A DNA stretch of 64,000 nucleotides, taken from Arsukibacterium ikkense (GTDB lineage Bacteria > Pseudomonadota > Gammaproteobacteria > Enterobacterales > Alteromonadaceae). The notes beneath the pieces were generated by a model. The model was given only the letters and a program-made list of their open reading frames with translations, was not told where the DNA came from and made no database searches. The DNA lies in NCBI RefSeq assembly GCF_000987775.1, contig NZ_LAHO01000006.1, positions 1 to 64,000 of the forward strand, in the 5' to 3' direction. Positions within the stretch are counted from its first letter, which is position 1. Each line of letters starts with the position of its first letter. This document shows positions 45,278 through 54,738 of this stretch, in pieces. A program made the translations under genes and the position numbers.

Positions 45278-46230
45278 GCTGCTTGCTCCTCTTTTTCTGA
45301 ACCGACAGCTTCAGTGCCATCACCCCGGGTCAGTTGTAAAAAGGCTTGCTCCAGTGCCACCTGGCTCACTTCTAACTGACTTACCGTATTATCTGCAGTG
45401 AGTAAAGCCAGCACCGTTTGTTCGGCGTGGCTGCTATGTAAGGTCACACCCTGCGGCTGGCGGTTAAGTTGCAGTACGCCAGGCAGCGCCAGTAAGGCCG
45501 CATCGGTTAAGGCACTGCAACATGTAATGACTTTGTACTGGGTAAGCGCTTTTAATTCGCTGGGGCTGCCACTGGCAATAAACTTGCCCTGATGCAGCAC
45601 CATAATGCGATTGGCCAGTTGTTCCGCCTCTTCCAGATAATGAGTGGTCAGCACTATGCTGACGCCCTGTTGTTGCAACTGACGGATTTGCTGCCACAAG
45701 CCGCGTCTGGCCTCAACATCCATGCCCAGCGTAGGCTCATCTAAAAACAACAAGCGCGGCTTACCGGCTAAGGCCAGCGCAAATAATAAGCGCTGCTTCT
45801 GGCCACCGGATAAGCGGCCAAACCGTTGTTTGGCGTGCGCTTCCAGCCCGGCCAGCGTTACCAGTTCTGTGGCGCTGTAGCCGGCCAGATAATAACTGGC
45901 AAATAAATCACAGTGTTCGGCCACCGTTAAGGTGGCTGGTAAGCTGCCAATTTGCAGCATAACGCCCAGTTGCTGGCGCAGCGCCACACTGCGGCTGGCC
46001 CCCTGTTGTAACTGGCCAAGTAAGTATATGTCGCCGCTATCGGCGGCGATTAAGCCTAAAATAGCTGAAATCAGCGTGGTTTTACCGGCGCCATTAGGGC
46101 CGAGAATACACAGCACTTCACCTGCTTTAGCGCGTAAATCAACGCCGCTCAGTACTGGCTTGCCGGCAAAGCTTTTATGCAGCTGAGTGAGCTGCAGCAG
46201 GGTTTGATCAGTGTTAACGTCAGGGTTCAT
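45274..46230 (-). CDS. ABC transporter ATP-binding protein
   Basis: ATPase of 318 residues with Walker A GPNGAGKTTLI (about 45), signature LSGGQKQRL, Walker B LLFLDEP and the His loop LTTHYLEEA. The C-terminal 80 residues resemble the DrrA/NatA-type extension. The start ATG at 46230 is preceded by GGAGCCTGAACAG, better than upstream alternatives. It is divergent from the sensor kinase gene across a region with TGACA/TGTCA half-sites, so the two-component system likely controls it. Confidence 0.93.
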   Translation of the reverse strand: MNPDVNTDQTLLQLTQLHKSFAGKPVLSGVDLRAKAGEVLCILGPNGAGKTTLISAILGLIAADSGDIYLLGQLQQGASRSVALRQQLGVMLQIGSLPATLTVAEHCDLFASYYLAGYSATELVTLAGLEAHAKQRFGRLSGGQKQRLLFALALAGKPRLLFLDEPTLGMDVEARRGLWQQIRQLQQQGVSIVLTTHYLEEAEQLANRIMVLHQGKFIASGSPSELKALTQYKVITCCSALTDAALLALPGVLQLNRQPQGVTLHSSHAEQTVLALLTADNTVSQLEVSQVALEQAFLQLTRGDGTEAVGSEKEEQAA

Positions 46231-46294
46231 CTGTTCAGGCTCCGTCTGTGATTGGTGCCAGTATCTGCCAACTGCAGCGCGTTGCGCAGTGTGC

Positions 46295-46324
46295 TTTGTC
46301 AGCAAATGCTAATGACAAATGTCA
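46295..46324. promoter_or_regulatory. Cluster of TGTCA/TGACA half-sites between ABC exporter and sensor kinase
   Basis: TTTGTCA (46295-46301) and TGACAAA (46313-46319) form a perfect 7-bp inverted repeat with 11 bp between, and TGTCA (46320-46324) adds a third half-site with TGACA-AA-TGTCA. Such spaced half-sites suit dimers of a LuxR-type regulator such as that encoded at 47477. Confidence 0.45.
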
Positions 46325-46379
46325 CTGGCTTAAGCCGGGCAGGCAGTGAATAATCAGCTTAAGCATTCAATAAGCGGTG

Positions 46380-47480
46380 ATGAGGATGGATAAAGGGCTG
46401 GCCCTGGAGCGGAAAATGAGTTGGGTTTATCTGATAAACCTTATTTTCTATTTTATCCCGCTTTTTACCGTGCGCTTTGCAGTATGGCAGTACATCAGTA
46501 TGGCAGCGGCTTTGCTGCTGTTTCTGGCCTGCTATTTTTGGGCCCACCGCAGCAGTAACCATCAAATGCACTGGCCCATTTTGGGTATCGTGCTGACAGC
46601 CACGCTAATCACCCCTATAAACCCCGGCTCAGTGTCGATGTTTGCCTTTGCCAGCTTTTTTATCGGTTTTGCCTATTCTCTGCGCCGTTATCTGCTGCTA
46701 ATGTGCCTGTTACTCGGCTTGCTGGTGCTACTGGACTTAACCCTCGATATTCGCTGGCACCTGTTTTTAATGATGGGCCTGCCCATTGTGTTAGCGGTCA
46801 GCTTGCTGGGACGGGCCGAGCAAGCAAAGCAGCGCCATTATCTTGCCAGACAACAAAGCGAAGATGAAATAAAGCAACTGGCAGCAATGGTCGAGCGCGA
46901 GCGGATTGGCCGCGACCTGCACGATATATTGGGCCACACCTTATCCAGCGTTATTTTAAAAGCCGATCTGGCGGCAAAACTGTTAGCTCATCAGCAAACG
47001 GAGCCTGCCCAACAACAGTTGATCGAGCTTAGCCAGATTGCCCGCGATGCACTAAGCCAGGTGCGGCAAAGTGTCTCGGGTTACAAACATCAGGGGCTAA
47101 CAGCCGAAGTGGCTAAACTGCTTGGCCGGCTGCGCGATGCCGGTTTTCAGGCCGAATTAAGCGGAGACGTACCAAGGCTGGACAACCGGCGCGAAACGGC
47201 AATTATTCTGGCACTGACAGAGCTGATCACCAATGTGATGCGCCATAGTAAAGGCGATAGCTGTCAGCTAAGCTTTCAGCAACAGGGGCCTGCGTTGCAT
47301 ATTTGCCTGAATGACAACGGCCAGTTTGCACAGATGAAAGAGGGCAACGGCCTGACCGGTTTACGTGAACGCTTAGCCGCAATCGGTGGCACCCTGACGC
47401 TGCAACAGCAAGATGGTGTCACGGCCAGTATTCAACTACCACTGCAGGAACCCTCACTGTTACAGGACGCTACGCAATGA
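46380..47480 (+). CDS. DesK/NarX-like sensor histidine kinase
   Basis: Sensor of about 366 residues with four to five transmembrane helices in the N-terminal 150 residues. The phospho-acceptor region ERERIGRDLHDILGHTLSSV (His about 180) and HATPase motifs mark the HisKA_3 class, which pairs with LuxR-type regulators. The start is uncertain: GTG-ATG at 46377/46380, ATG 46386 or ATG 46416, the last with GGAGCGGAAA before it. It overlaps the response regulator by 4 bp. Confidence 0.88.
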   Translation: MRMDKGLALERKMSWVYLINLIFYFIPLFTVRFAVWQYISMAAALLLFLACYFWAHRSSNHQMHWPILGIVLTATLITPINPGSVSMFAFASFFIGFAYSLRRYLLLMCLLLGLLVLLDLTLDIRWHLFLMMGLPIVLAVSLLGRAEQAKQRHYLARQQSEDEIKQLAAMVERERIGRDLHDILGHTLSSVILKADLAAKLLAHQQTEPAQQQLIELSQIARDALSQVRQSVSGYKHQGLTAEVAKLLGRLRDAGFQAELSGDVPRLDNRRETAIILALTELITNVMRHSKGDSCQLSFQQQGPALHICLNDNGQFAQMKEGNGLTGLRERLAAIGGTLTLQQQDGVTASIQLPLQEPSLLQDATQ

Positions 47481-48073
47481 AAATCTTACTGGCTGAAGAT
47501 CAGGCAATGATCCGTACCGCGCTGGCCAGCCTGCTGCGCCTCGAAGCCGATTTTCAGGTCACCGAGGCCGCAGACGGCAATACCGCACTCAAGCTGTTAA
47601 ACCACCAGGCCTTTGATTTGCTGCTGAGTGATATTGAAATGCCCGGCTGTTCCGGTATAGAACTGGCGCAATATGTACAACAACATCAGCTGCCGACCAA
47701 GGTGGTGATTATAACCACCTTTGGCCGGGCCGGTTATGTGAAGCGGGCACTGGATGCGGGCGTCGGCGGTTTTTTGTTAAAAGACGCGCCGGTCGAGCAG
47801 CTGGTGCAAGCCATTGGCCAGGTGATGCAGGGCAAAAAAGTGGTCGACACTGAACTCTTGTTAAATTCGCTTGGTGAGCAAGATCCGTTAACCGAGAAAG
47901 AGCGGCAGGCGTTGCGACTGGCCGCCGAGGGCAAAAGCACCGGCGATATAGCAGCGGCGCTGTATATTGCCGAGGGCACCGCCCGCAATTATTTGTCGGA
48001 AGCGATCAGCAAACTGCATGCAGCCAACCGGATTGACGCCGCCCGGATTGCCCGGCAAAAGGGCTGGCTGTGA
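47477..48073 (+). CDS. LuxR-family response regulator (DesR-like)
   Basis: Regulator of 198 residues: receiver domain with phospho-acceptor Asp in LLSDIEMPGC (about 53), followed by a LuxR-type helix-turn-helix (GKSTGDIAAALYIAEGTARNYLSEAISKL). It overlaps the kinase by 4 bp. The likely target is the divergent ABC exporter-amidohydrolase operon. Confidence 0.93.
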   Translation: MKILLAEDQAMIRTALASLLRLEADFQVTEAADGNTALKLLNHQAFDLLLSDIEMPGCSGIELAQYVQQHQLPTKVVIITTFGRAGYVKRALDAGVGGFLLKDAPVEQLVQAIGQVMQGKKVVDTELLLNSLGEQDPLTEKERQALRLAAEGKSTGDIAAALYIAEGTARNYLSEAISKLHAANRIDAARIARQKGWL

Positions 48074-48095
48074 GTCGGCGTAGCTAACAGCAGTG

Positions 48096-49007
48096 TTAAA
48101 ATGCCGAGTCAAACAGCTGATGCATTAGTTGATGCAATGCAGATTTCACATAATCTGGTTGATGTTCAAACGTATCCACCAGCGTATAACCAGTGGCCTG
48201 CAAGCACCCCTGATATTCAAAGCTGGTGGCCAGATTGCCGGCCGTTTGCAGTTGCCATGGGGCACTTTGGGTGTAATTAGTGGCGCAACCATTTATTTGC
48301 TGAAAACGTGCGATGGTATTATCCAGACTGTTAATCAGCTTACCCGAGACACTGACCCTACCGGCTAACGGCATGTCAGGATCTTGAGTGCCATGTAAAT
48401 GGTGCAACGCAACCGGCAGTGCCGGTTGGCATGCGGTTAACGGGCCTACCGCCTGTCCCGAAATTGTGAAGGCAGCTTTAACCCGCTCAGGTGTTTGACA
48501 AACCAGTTGGTACGACATCATAGCGCCTGCAGAAAACCCTACAGTCGCTACCTTATTGCCATCGGCATTGTGAGCACTCACCAGACGATCTATCACCTGT
48601 AATGCGTAACGGGTATCTGCGCTGTGCGCTGAAGCAGCCTGTAGCTCACTGGTCCATGCCCAGTCATCCCCCCCTTGCGGCAAAGCAATCAGGTAACCAT
48701 AATCATCTGCAAACTTTTGTAGCGCCAGAAATTGGTTCAACTTTGCCGGCGTACCAAAGGAGGGTGGCGAGCCATGAAATGCCAGTAACACTGGCCTGGG
48801 CGATGTTGTCGTCGTAGCTGGTACTATTAGTTGAAAACGCCGACCGGCGGCGATATCGCAAATGGCGCCGGTGCCAAACATAGCACAATCGTTGGCTGAT
48901 ACCGGCGCGTCATTGTCAGCCGAGCCACCGCCGCAAGCAGTTAGCCCCGAAACCGCCAACAGGCTGGTAAGTGCTGCAGCGATTCTGGTTGATTTAGTAT
49001 TCCACAT
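48096..49007 (-). CDS. Exported lipoprotein esterase (PHB depolymerase-like)
   Basis: Lipoprotein of 303 residues: signal peptide with lipobox LTAC at the Cys near residue 25. The alpha/beta hydrolase fold is indicated by LLAFHGSPPSF, the nucleophile elbow VGFSAGAMMS and LHHLHGTQDPDMPL, with a later FEHQPDY that may hold the His. It resembles LpqC/feruloyl-esterase-type proteins; substrate unknown. It lies next to a second similar esterase on the same strand, 78 bp apart, so the two may share a function. Confidence 0.82.
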   Translation of the reverse strand: MWNTKSTRIAAALTSLLAVSGLTACGGGSADNDAPVSANDCAMFGTGAICDIAAGRRFQLIVPATTTTSPRPVLLAFHGSPPSFGTPAKLNQFLALQKFADDYGYLIALPQGGDDWAWTSELQAASAHSADTRYALQVIDRLVSAHNADGNKVATVGFSAGAMMSYQLVCQTPERVKAAFTISGQAVGPLTACQPALPVALHHLHGTQDPDMPLAGRVSVSGKLINSLDNTIARFQQINGCATNYTQSAPWQLQTAGNLATSFEYQGCLQATGYTLVDTFEHQPDYVKSALHQLMHQLFDSAF

Positions 49008-49085
49008 TGTATTTCTCCTTAAGTGAACACCTGATAATAGGTGCAGAAATTGTATTGCTATGTTTTAGTGTGTTAGCGGGTGCAG

Positions 49086-50864
49086 TCACGGCAACTGCAA
49101 CTGGGCGAATAACCAGTCCAATGCCGTTTTAATTTGCTCAGGTTGCTGCAAGGCCACCAGATGGTCACTGTTACTCAGCGCAATATACTGGCCATTAGAT
49201 TGCTCGGCTTGCTGTTGATGCCAGTGGGTGCTTTCCTGCTGCCATAAACGCAGCAGTTCTGCATCGTCGGGATTAGCAGCAATCTGCGCCTGCTCAAAGT
49301 CGGTATCTATTACCGACACCGGTATCGCCGTCACCATCGGCAACGCCGCATAAACGTCTAAATCTTCGCTGTACGCAGCTATTTCCCGCGCCCGGCTTTG
49401 CTGATGGCTGATCAGCAAACGCTGCTGGCTGATTAAATCAAAATAATGCCAGTCCATTAGGGGCTGCTCACCGACCAACTGTTCAGCATGGCTGCGCTCA
49501 GCCTGCAATTTATCCATGGTACGCGCGGTCCAGGCACCCGTGGCCAGATGCGGTATTAACGCTGCCAGATTGGCTTGATACCAATCGGCCGGATACCCCT
49601 GGTAAACACGCAACGCATTAGCGGTGGGTACGTCAGGGTCTACCAGTAACATGGCTTTGATATCAAAGGCCTGCTGCTGTTGCTGATAAAATAGCCGTGC
49701 GCTGATACTGGCACTGGCCATCGCGACCAGCACGATCTGTTGCTCACCCGATGCTTTTAGCACGCCGGCTAAATCACCGGCAAAACGGCGGTAAGACAAA
49801 TCGTCGGCACTGTCACTGAAGCCATTACCCAGCCGATCGATGCTGTATACCCGGTACTTTTCAGCCAGCAGCGGTTGCAACAAGGCAAACCAGGCGCTGT
49901 CACTATGGTAGTTCTGGTTAGGCCCGGCTAATAACACTACGGCCGGGCCGGCATGCTGCTCGCCCATTTGCCGTAGATGGAAACGTTTATCGGCCACCTG
50001 CACCAGCTTAGAGGCATCAGGCAGGCGCGGCGTAGCCAGTTGTTGAAAAAAGGTCAGAATTTCAGCTGAGGTATCAAACTGACTAAATTGCCACTGATGC
50101 TGGCCTTGCTTGATACTAAATAACTCAGCTTTTTGCTGGCCGTTGCTGTAACTAAGCAATTCCACCTGATTACCGGCAAGTGTTTTTCTATACGCTTTCG
50201 GTAAGCTATTGTTTAAACTAGCGAAGTGGGCAATAGCCCAGGGAGCAGAGATCAGCCCGAAATTGGGGTCTGTAAAACCATTGTAGGGCAAAACGGTATC
50301 ATTTTTGCCAATGGCCATCATAATTGACACCGGCTGCTGCGGCGCACAACTTTGCCATAACTGCCCGGACATAGGTGCTGCCACTACTGCAAAAGCTTTA
50401 AAACCAGTACTGCGATTACAGGCCAGATTCTGGGTAAACAAACCGCCCTGTGAAAACCCAGCGGCATAAATTTCTCCTGCGGCAATCCGTTGCTTGCTGC
50501 TGATATCAGCAATAACTGTGTCGACAAACCCCAAATCGTCGATACCCAGCCGGCTTGCGATGTTGCAATTGCAGCCTTCGTTCCATTCAACAGTAGCCGC
50601 CTGCGGATAAGCGACAATATAGTCATTACTGTAAGCCGTAAAGTTGGCAGTTCGCTGCATCCCATTACTGTTTCCGCCCGAGCCATGAAATACCAGCAGC
50701 AACTTGTATTCACGATCTGGCTGGTAATTGGCTGGCAGCACTAACAGATAACTGCGCTCCCCCAGCTTAACCAGACTACTGTCGCCCTGCTCCTTACTTT
50801 CGTCGCTGCAGCCAGCCAGCAACCCAGCCAGCACCAGCAGTAAAAATCTTAGTTGTAATTTCAT
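49086..50864 (-). CDS. Two-domain lipoprotein hydrolase: active esterase plus degenerate alpha/beta hydrolase
   Basis: Lipoprotein of 592 residues with lipobox LLAGC (Cys 19). Domain one (about 35-280) is a PHB depolymerase/feruloyl esterase-like hydrolase: LLLVFHGSGGNSNGM, nucleophile elbow AAGFSQGGLFTQN, and Asp in GKNDTVLPY. Domain two (about 310-590) has the alpha/beta hydrolase order with YRVYSIDRLGNGFSDS, but where the nucleophile elbow G-x-S-x-G belongs the sequence reads VAMASASISA. The second domain may therefore be inactive or binding-only. No frameshift is seen. Confidence 0.75.
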   Translation of the reverse strand: MKLQLRFLLLVLAGLLAGCSDESKEQGDSSLVKLGERSYLLVLPANYQPDREYKLLLVFHGSGGNSNGMQRTANFTAYSNDYIVAYPQAATVEWNEGCNCNIASRLGIDDLGFVDTVIADISSKQRIAAGEIYAAGFSQGGLFTQNLACNRSTGFKAFAVVAAPMSGQLWQSCAPQQPVSIMMAIGKNDTVLPYNGFTDPNFGLISAPWAIAHFASLNNSLPKAYRKTLAGNQVELLSYSNGQQKAELFSIKQGQHQWQFSQFDTSAEILTFFQQLATPRLPDASKLVQVADKRFHLRQMGEQHAGPAVVLLAGPNQNYHSDSAWFALLQPLLAEKYRVYSIDRLGNGFSDSADDLSYRRFAGDLAGVLKASGEQQIVLVAMASASISARLFYQQQQQAFDIKAMLLVDPDVPTANALRVYQGYPADWYQANLAALIPHLATGAWTARTMDKLQAERSHAEQLVGEQPLMDWHYFDLISQQRLLISHQQSRAREIAAYSEDLDVYAALPMVTAIPVSVIDTDFEQAQIAANPDDAELLRLWQQESTHWHQQQAEQSNGQYIALSNSDHLVALQQPEQIKTALDWLFAQLQLP

Positions 50865-51002
50865 ATTGCTTTCCTGTTAACATAAAGTCGCCATCCAAAC
50901 TAACTGCACGCTGGTGTTATAGCGATAAAGAGCAGCTGATGAATTTATGATGAAAAGCTTACTATTTATTAATTGAATAGAAACAAGGAATTAGACCAGA
51001 CT

Positions 51003-53063
51003 ATGAGCAAGCAGCAATGGCTATTGGGCCAGCTGATATTTGAACCGCAGCGCCGTACCCTGCAGTTAGCTGAAGCGCACTGCACTCTGGAGCCCAAGCA
51101 GGCCCAACTATTGCTATTACTGGCACAACACGCTGGCGAGCCGGTGAGTCGTGAACGACTGATTAGCGAGATTTGGCAGGGCAGAGTCGTCAGCGAAAGC
51201 GCGATTAACCGTGCTGTCAGCTTATTACGAAAGGCCTGTGCCAGGCTGGATCCAACAACAGACTATATTGCTACCATTCCCAAGCTGGGCTATTGCCTGC
51301 TGCCGGCAGCAACGTTACTCCATACAACCGCAGTAGCTGATAGCTCAGAGCATATCAGCCCCTCTGCGGCCCCGGCTGTTTTAGCCACCGTCAACACCAC
51401 GAAAGCAAGCCGCGCCTGGTGGCCCCTGGTGGCGCTATGTGTTATCGCACTGGCCGCCAGCGGGATGTGGCTGCAGTTCACCCTCTCATTCAGTAAGCAA
51501 CAGGCGCAGCTACTGATCCCCGAGCCAGTTACCAGCTTTGATGGCGCAGAATTTAATATAAGCAGCAGCCAGGATGGCCAGTTGCTGTATCACCGCCGGG
51601 ACGCTGCAGGCGGCGTTCAGCTATGGCTGCGCAGCAAGCAACAGGACAAGCCTTTAATTACCAGCGCCGGCCAGGCACTTAACGGCAGTATTAGCCCGGA
51701 TGGCCGCCAGCTGGTATACCGCCGACTCAACGCTGACCAATGCCAGATAGTGCTGGTGTCTTTGTCAACGTCAACCCCGGAGCGGCCGTTACTGGATTGC
51801 CCGACAGACAGTGAGTTTCAGGCCAGCTGGCACCCTGACAGCCAGCACTTTTACTACCGGCTACGCCACAGCAAAACCCAGCCGTATCTGGTCTATCGCT
51901 ACCAGATAGCCACCACCTTGCAACAGCAACTCACCCTGGCCGATCCAGCCAGCAGTAACGGCGCCATTGCCATCACGGTTGCCGCTGATGGTCGGCAATT
52001 GGCTGTTGCCAATTATCTGACAGCCAATAGCAGCCGGCTTAGCCTTTACCAGCTAACCGATGGCCAGCCGCAGTTGTTGCAAACCACCGACCTGCGTATC
52101 GGCGTGGTGGATTTAACCTGGCCTGCCGGGCAACCGCTGATCCTGGCCAGCCGCAACCAGTTACATTTGCTGGCAGCAGATCTGTCATTGCACCATTATT
52201 ACTACTCGCAATTACCGCTGAACTCAATGGCCAGCAGCAACAACCAGCTGTTTTTTGCCAGCCAGCAACAGCAAGCAGGTATCTGGCGCCAACCCCTGAC
52301 AACCAATGCACAGGCTACGCCATTTATTGTCAGCTCTCAGCTGGATATCTTACCCAGAGTGAACCAGCAGGATAGCGAATTGCTGTTTTTAAGCACCCGT
52401 CAGGGGCAGCATCAGGTTTGGCGCAAAGTACATAATGGCCCGGAGCATTTGCTGGCAGCATTGCCAGCACCGGCCAGCTTTACCCGTCTCAGCTGGTCTT
52501 ATGATCAACGTAGTATCTACTTTAGTCAGCAAGGGGCGGCCTATCAGCTGCAACTGGCCAGCGCTTCGCTAACGCAGCTATTTGGGCCAGAGCATCAGGC
52601 TTATGTGCTAAATGCAGGCCAGGATAATAACAGCCTGATTTACAGTAGCAGTAAAAGTGGTGACTGGCAGCTATGGCGTTATAAGCTTAACGGCAAGCAA
52701 CATCAGCAATTAACCCACCAGGGTGGTTACAGTGGCTATCTGGTAGCAGATACCTTGTATTACAGCAAATTTCATCAGGATGGCTTATGGCAACGTCAAC
52801 TCGATAGCCCTGATGAGCAATTGCTAATGGCTGACTTTGACAAAATAAACTGGCTTAACTGGCAAGTGCAAGACAACCAGCTGGTGTATTTTAAACCGGG
52901 GCTGGGGGTGTTCCGCCAATTGCTGCAAAATAACTCGCCGCCTGAACTGTTGTTAGCCGATAGCCCGGAGCTGGTGCATCATTATAGCCTGAGTAATAGG
53001 GCTATTTACTTTGTGAAACGCCAGCCACCACAAGGCGACATTTTCCAGTTGCCACTACCCTAA
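51003..53063 (+). CDS. CadC/ToxR-type membrane transcriptional regulator with beta-propeller sensor
   Basis: One-component regulator of 686 residues. The cytoplasmic winged helix (about 10-100, PKQAQLLLLLAQHAGEPVSR and SAINRAVSLLRKACARLD) is of the OmpR type. One transmembrane helix lies at about 140-160 (WWPLVALCVIALAASGMWLQ). The periplasmic part repeats units such as SISPDGRQLVYRR and SWHPDSQHFYYR, a TolB/WD40-like beta-propeller. The ATG at 51003 (MSKQQWLLG) is preferred; a TTG ten codons before has no ribosome-binding site. It diverges from the two-domain esterase. Confidence 0.85.
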   Translation: MSKQQWLLGQLIFEPQRRTLQLAEAHCTLEPKQAQLLLLLAQHAGEPVSRERLISEIWQGRVVSESAINRAVSLLRKACARLDPTTDYIATIPKLGYCLLPAATLLHTTAVADSSEHISPSAAPAVLATVNTTKASRAWWPLVALCVIALAASGMWLQFTLSFSKQQAQLLIPEPVTSFDGAEFNISSSQDGQLLYHRRDAAGGVQLWLRSKQQDKPLITSAGQALNGSISPDGRQLVYRRLNADQCQIVLVSLSTSTPERPLLDCPTDSEFQASWHPDSQHFYYRLRHSKTQPYLVYRYQIATTLQQQLTLADPASSNGAIAITVAADGRQLAVANYLTANSSRLSLYQLTDGQPQLLQTTDLRIGVVDLTWPAGQPLILASRNQLHLLAADLSLHHYYYSQLPLNSMASSNNQLFFASQQQQAGIWRQPLTTNAQATPFIVSSQLDILPRVNQQDSELLFLSTRQGQHQVWRKVHNGPEHLLAALPAPASFTRLSWSYDQRSIYFSQQGAAYQLQLASASLTQLFGPEHQAYVLNAGQDNNSLIYSSSKSGDWQLWRYKLNGKQHQQLTHQGGYSGYLVADTLYYSKFHQDGLWQRQLDSPDEQLLMADFDKINWLNWQVQDNQLVYFKPGLGVFRQLLQNNSPPELLLADSPELVHHYSLSNRAIYFVKRQPPQGDIFQLPLP

Positions 53064-53168
53064 ATAGTTAGCCTGCCGCGCTGTTATCCAACCACTTTGC
53101 GGTTTTGGTTATATGCGCCTATGCTTAGCCACTGTTTTAACCGTTTTGTCTTATCATGGAGGATTATC

Positions 53169-53717
53169 ATGCAACCACGTAAATTTGCCATTAAAAGTGT
53201 TGCCAGTGCGCTGCTAAGTGCCGCATTGGTGTTAAGCCAACCGGCCAGCGCCAACGCCGTAAAGCTGGATGTTGAACCCGGCCTGTGGCAGCATAGCTTT
53301 AGTATTAAAACCGCCAGTGGCGAGCTGGAACGTGCCATGCAACAACTGGAGCAACAGCTGGCCAGTATGCCGGCTGCGCAACGGCAAATGATGGAAAAAA
53401 TGATGGCCAGCCAGGGCATGTCGTTCGATTTAAAGGGCAGCTCGGTGCAGGTGTGTCTGACTCAGGCAGAAATTGATCGCGGTCAGCTACCGCAGCAGGA
53501 CGGCTGTCAGCAGCAAATCCGCCAAACGGGTGACAGCAGCTACAGCTTCTCTTTTAATTGTGATACCAAGCCGCCCACCAGTGGTAGCGGCGATATGACC
53601 TTTACCGGCCGCAAGGCTTACACTGGTAACGCCAGTTTCACTACGGAAGTGAACGGCAAAGCTGAGCAAATGACCATGCAACAAAGCGGCAAGTGGCTAA
53701 AAGCTGATTGCAGCTGA
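53169..53717 (+). CDS. DUF3617 domain-containing exported protein
   Basis: Protein of 182 residues with a signal peptide ending around PASANA (about 30). The DUF3617 pattern is EPGLWQHSFSIKT at the start, then VCLTQAEIDRGQLPQQDGC, and FTGRKAYTGNASFTTEV near the end, with Cys residues at conserved places. Function unknown; it is probably periplasmic. TGGAGGATTATC precedes the ATG at 53169, clearly better than any upstream start. Confidence 0.88.
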   Translation: MQPRKFAIKSVASALLSAALVLSQPASANAVKLDVEPGLWQHSFSIKTASGELERAMQQLEQQLASMPAAQRQMMEKMMASQGMSFDLKGSSVQVCLTQAEIDRGQLPQQDGCQQQIRQTGDSSYSFSFNCDTKPPTSGSGDMTFTGRKAYTGNASFTTEVNGKAEQMTMQQSGKWLKADCS

Positions 53718-53745
53718 TTTTTTTAACTCCGCTACAGGATCTGCT

Positions 53746-54723
53746 ATGCCCGACAGTCGTTATCCGCTGGCCAGTAAGCTGCGCCAGCACAGCCCGTTAG
53801 TTTTTGGATGTATGAGTTTAGGCGGCCCCTGGAACAGCAATCCGCTGTCTGCCGCCGATATAACAGCAGCACACCAGGCGGTTGATGCCGCACTGGAAGC
53901 CGGCATTCGTATTTTCGATCATGCTGATATTTACACCTTGGGCAAAGCCGAGCAGGCGTTTGGCAAGGTATTAGCGCAGCGGCCAGAACTGCGTCAGCTC
54001 ATCACTTTGCAGTCGAAATGTGGTATCCGCTTTGCAGATAAACATGGCCCGCAGCGCTATGATTTCTCGGCAGAGTGGCTTAGCCAGTCAGTTGATCACA
54101 TCTTAAAACGGCTGCAAATTGAGCAGCTGGATATCCTGCTGCTGCACCGGCCAGATCCGCTAATGCAACCGGAAGAAGTCGCCGCGACCTTTGGCCAGCT
54201 GGTGCAAAGCGGCAAGGTAAAACATTTCGGCGTATCGAATATGCAGCAGCACCAAATGGCATTGTTGCAAGATGCGCTGATAGATCCGTTACTGGTGAAT
54301 CAGCTGGAGCTGAGTTTAAGCCATCTGGCCTGGCTGGATGAGGGCACCACCGCAGGCTGTAGTGGCCAGCCAGCAGTTAACTTCAGTGCCGGCACCATCG
54401 AATACTGCCGCCGGCACAAAGTACAGCTGCAGGCCTGGGGTAGTTTAAGCCAGGGCTTGTTCAGCGGCAAAGATACCAGCAAAGCAGCGGAACCTATCAG
54501 GGCGACGGCCCGCCTGGTCGCAACGCTGGCAGCTGAATATCAGGTAAGCCCGGAGGCTATCGTACTGGGTTGGTTAATGCGCCATCCGGCACAGATCCAG
54601 CCGGTAATTGGCACGATAAATCCCAGCCGGATAGCTGCCTGTGGCCAGGCCAGCCAGGTGCTATTAAGCCGCGAACACTGGTATGCATTATACCTGGCAG
54701 CACGCGGTGCACCGCTTCCTTAG
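53746..54723 (+). CDS. Aldo/keto reductase, YdhF-like
   Basis: NADPH-dependent oxidoreductase of 325 residues. The AKR tetrad is visible: Asp and Tyr in IFDHADIYTLG, Lys in LQSKCGIRF and His in LLLHRPDPLM. Later motifs HFGVSNMQQHQMALL and the coenzyme-binding PVIGTINPSRI match the YdhF group. Substrate unknown. It follows the DUF3617 gene by 28 bp on the same strand and converges with the chemoreceptor. Confidence 0.9.
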   Translation: MPDSRYPLASKLRQHSPLVFGCMSLGGPWNSNPLSAADITAAHQAVDAALEAGIRIFDHADIYTLGKAEQAFGKVLAQRPELRQLITLQSKCGIRFADKHGPQRYDFSAEWLSQSVDHILKRLQIEQLDILLLHRPDPLMQPEEVAATFGQLVQSGKVKHFGVSNMQQHQMALLQDALIDPLLVNQLELSLSHLAWLDEGTTAGCSGQPAVNFSAGTIEYCRRHKVQLQAWGSLSQGLFSGKDTSKAAEPIRATARLVATLAAEYQVSPEAIVLGWLMRHPAQIQPVIGTINPSRIAACGQASQVLLSREHWYALYLAARGAPLP

Positions 54724-54738
54724 AAAATCAATTTTACG

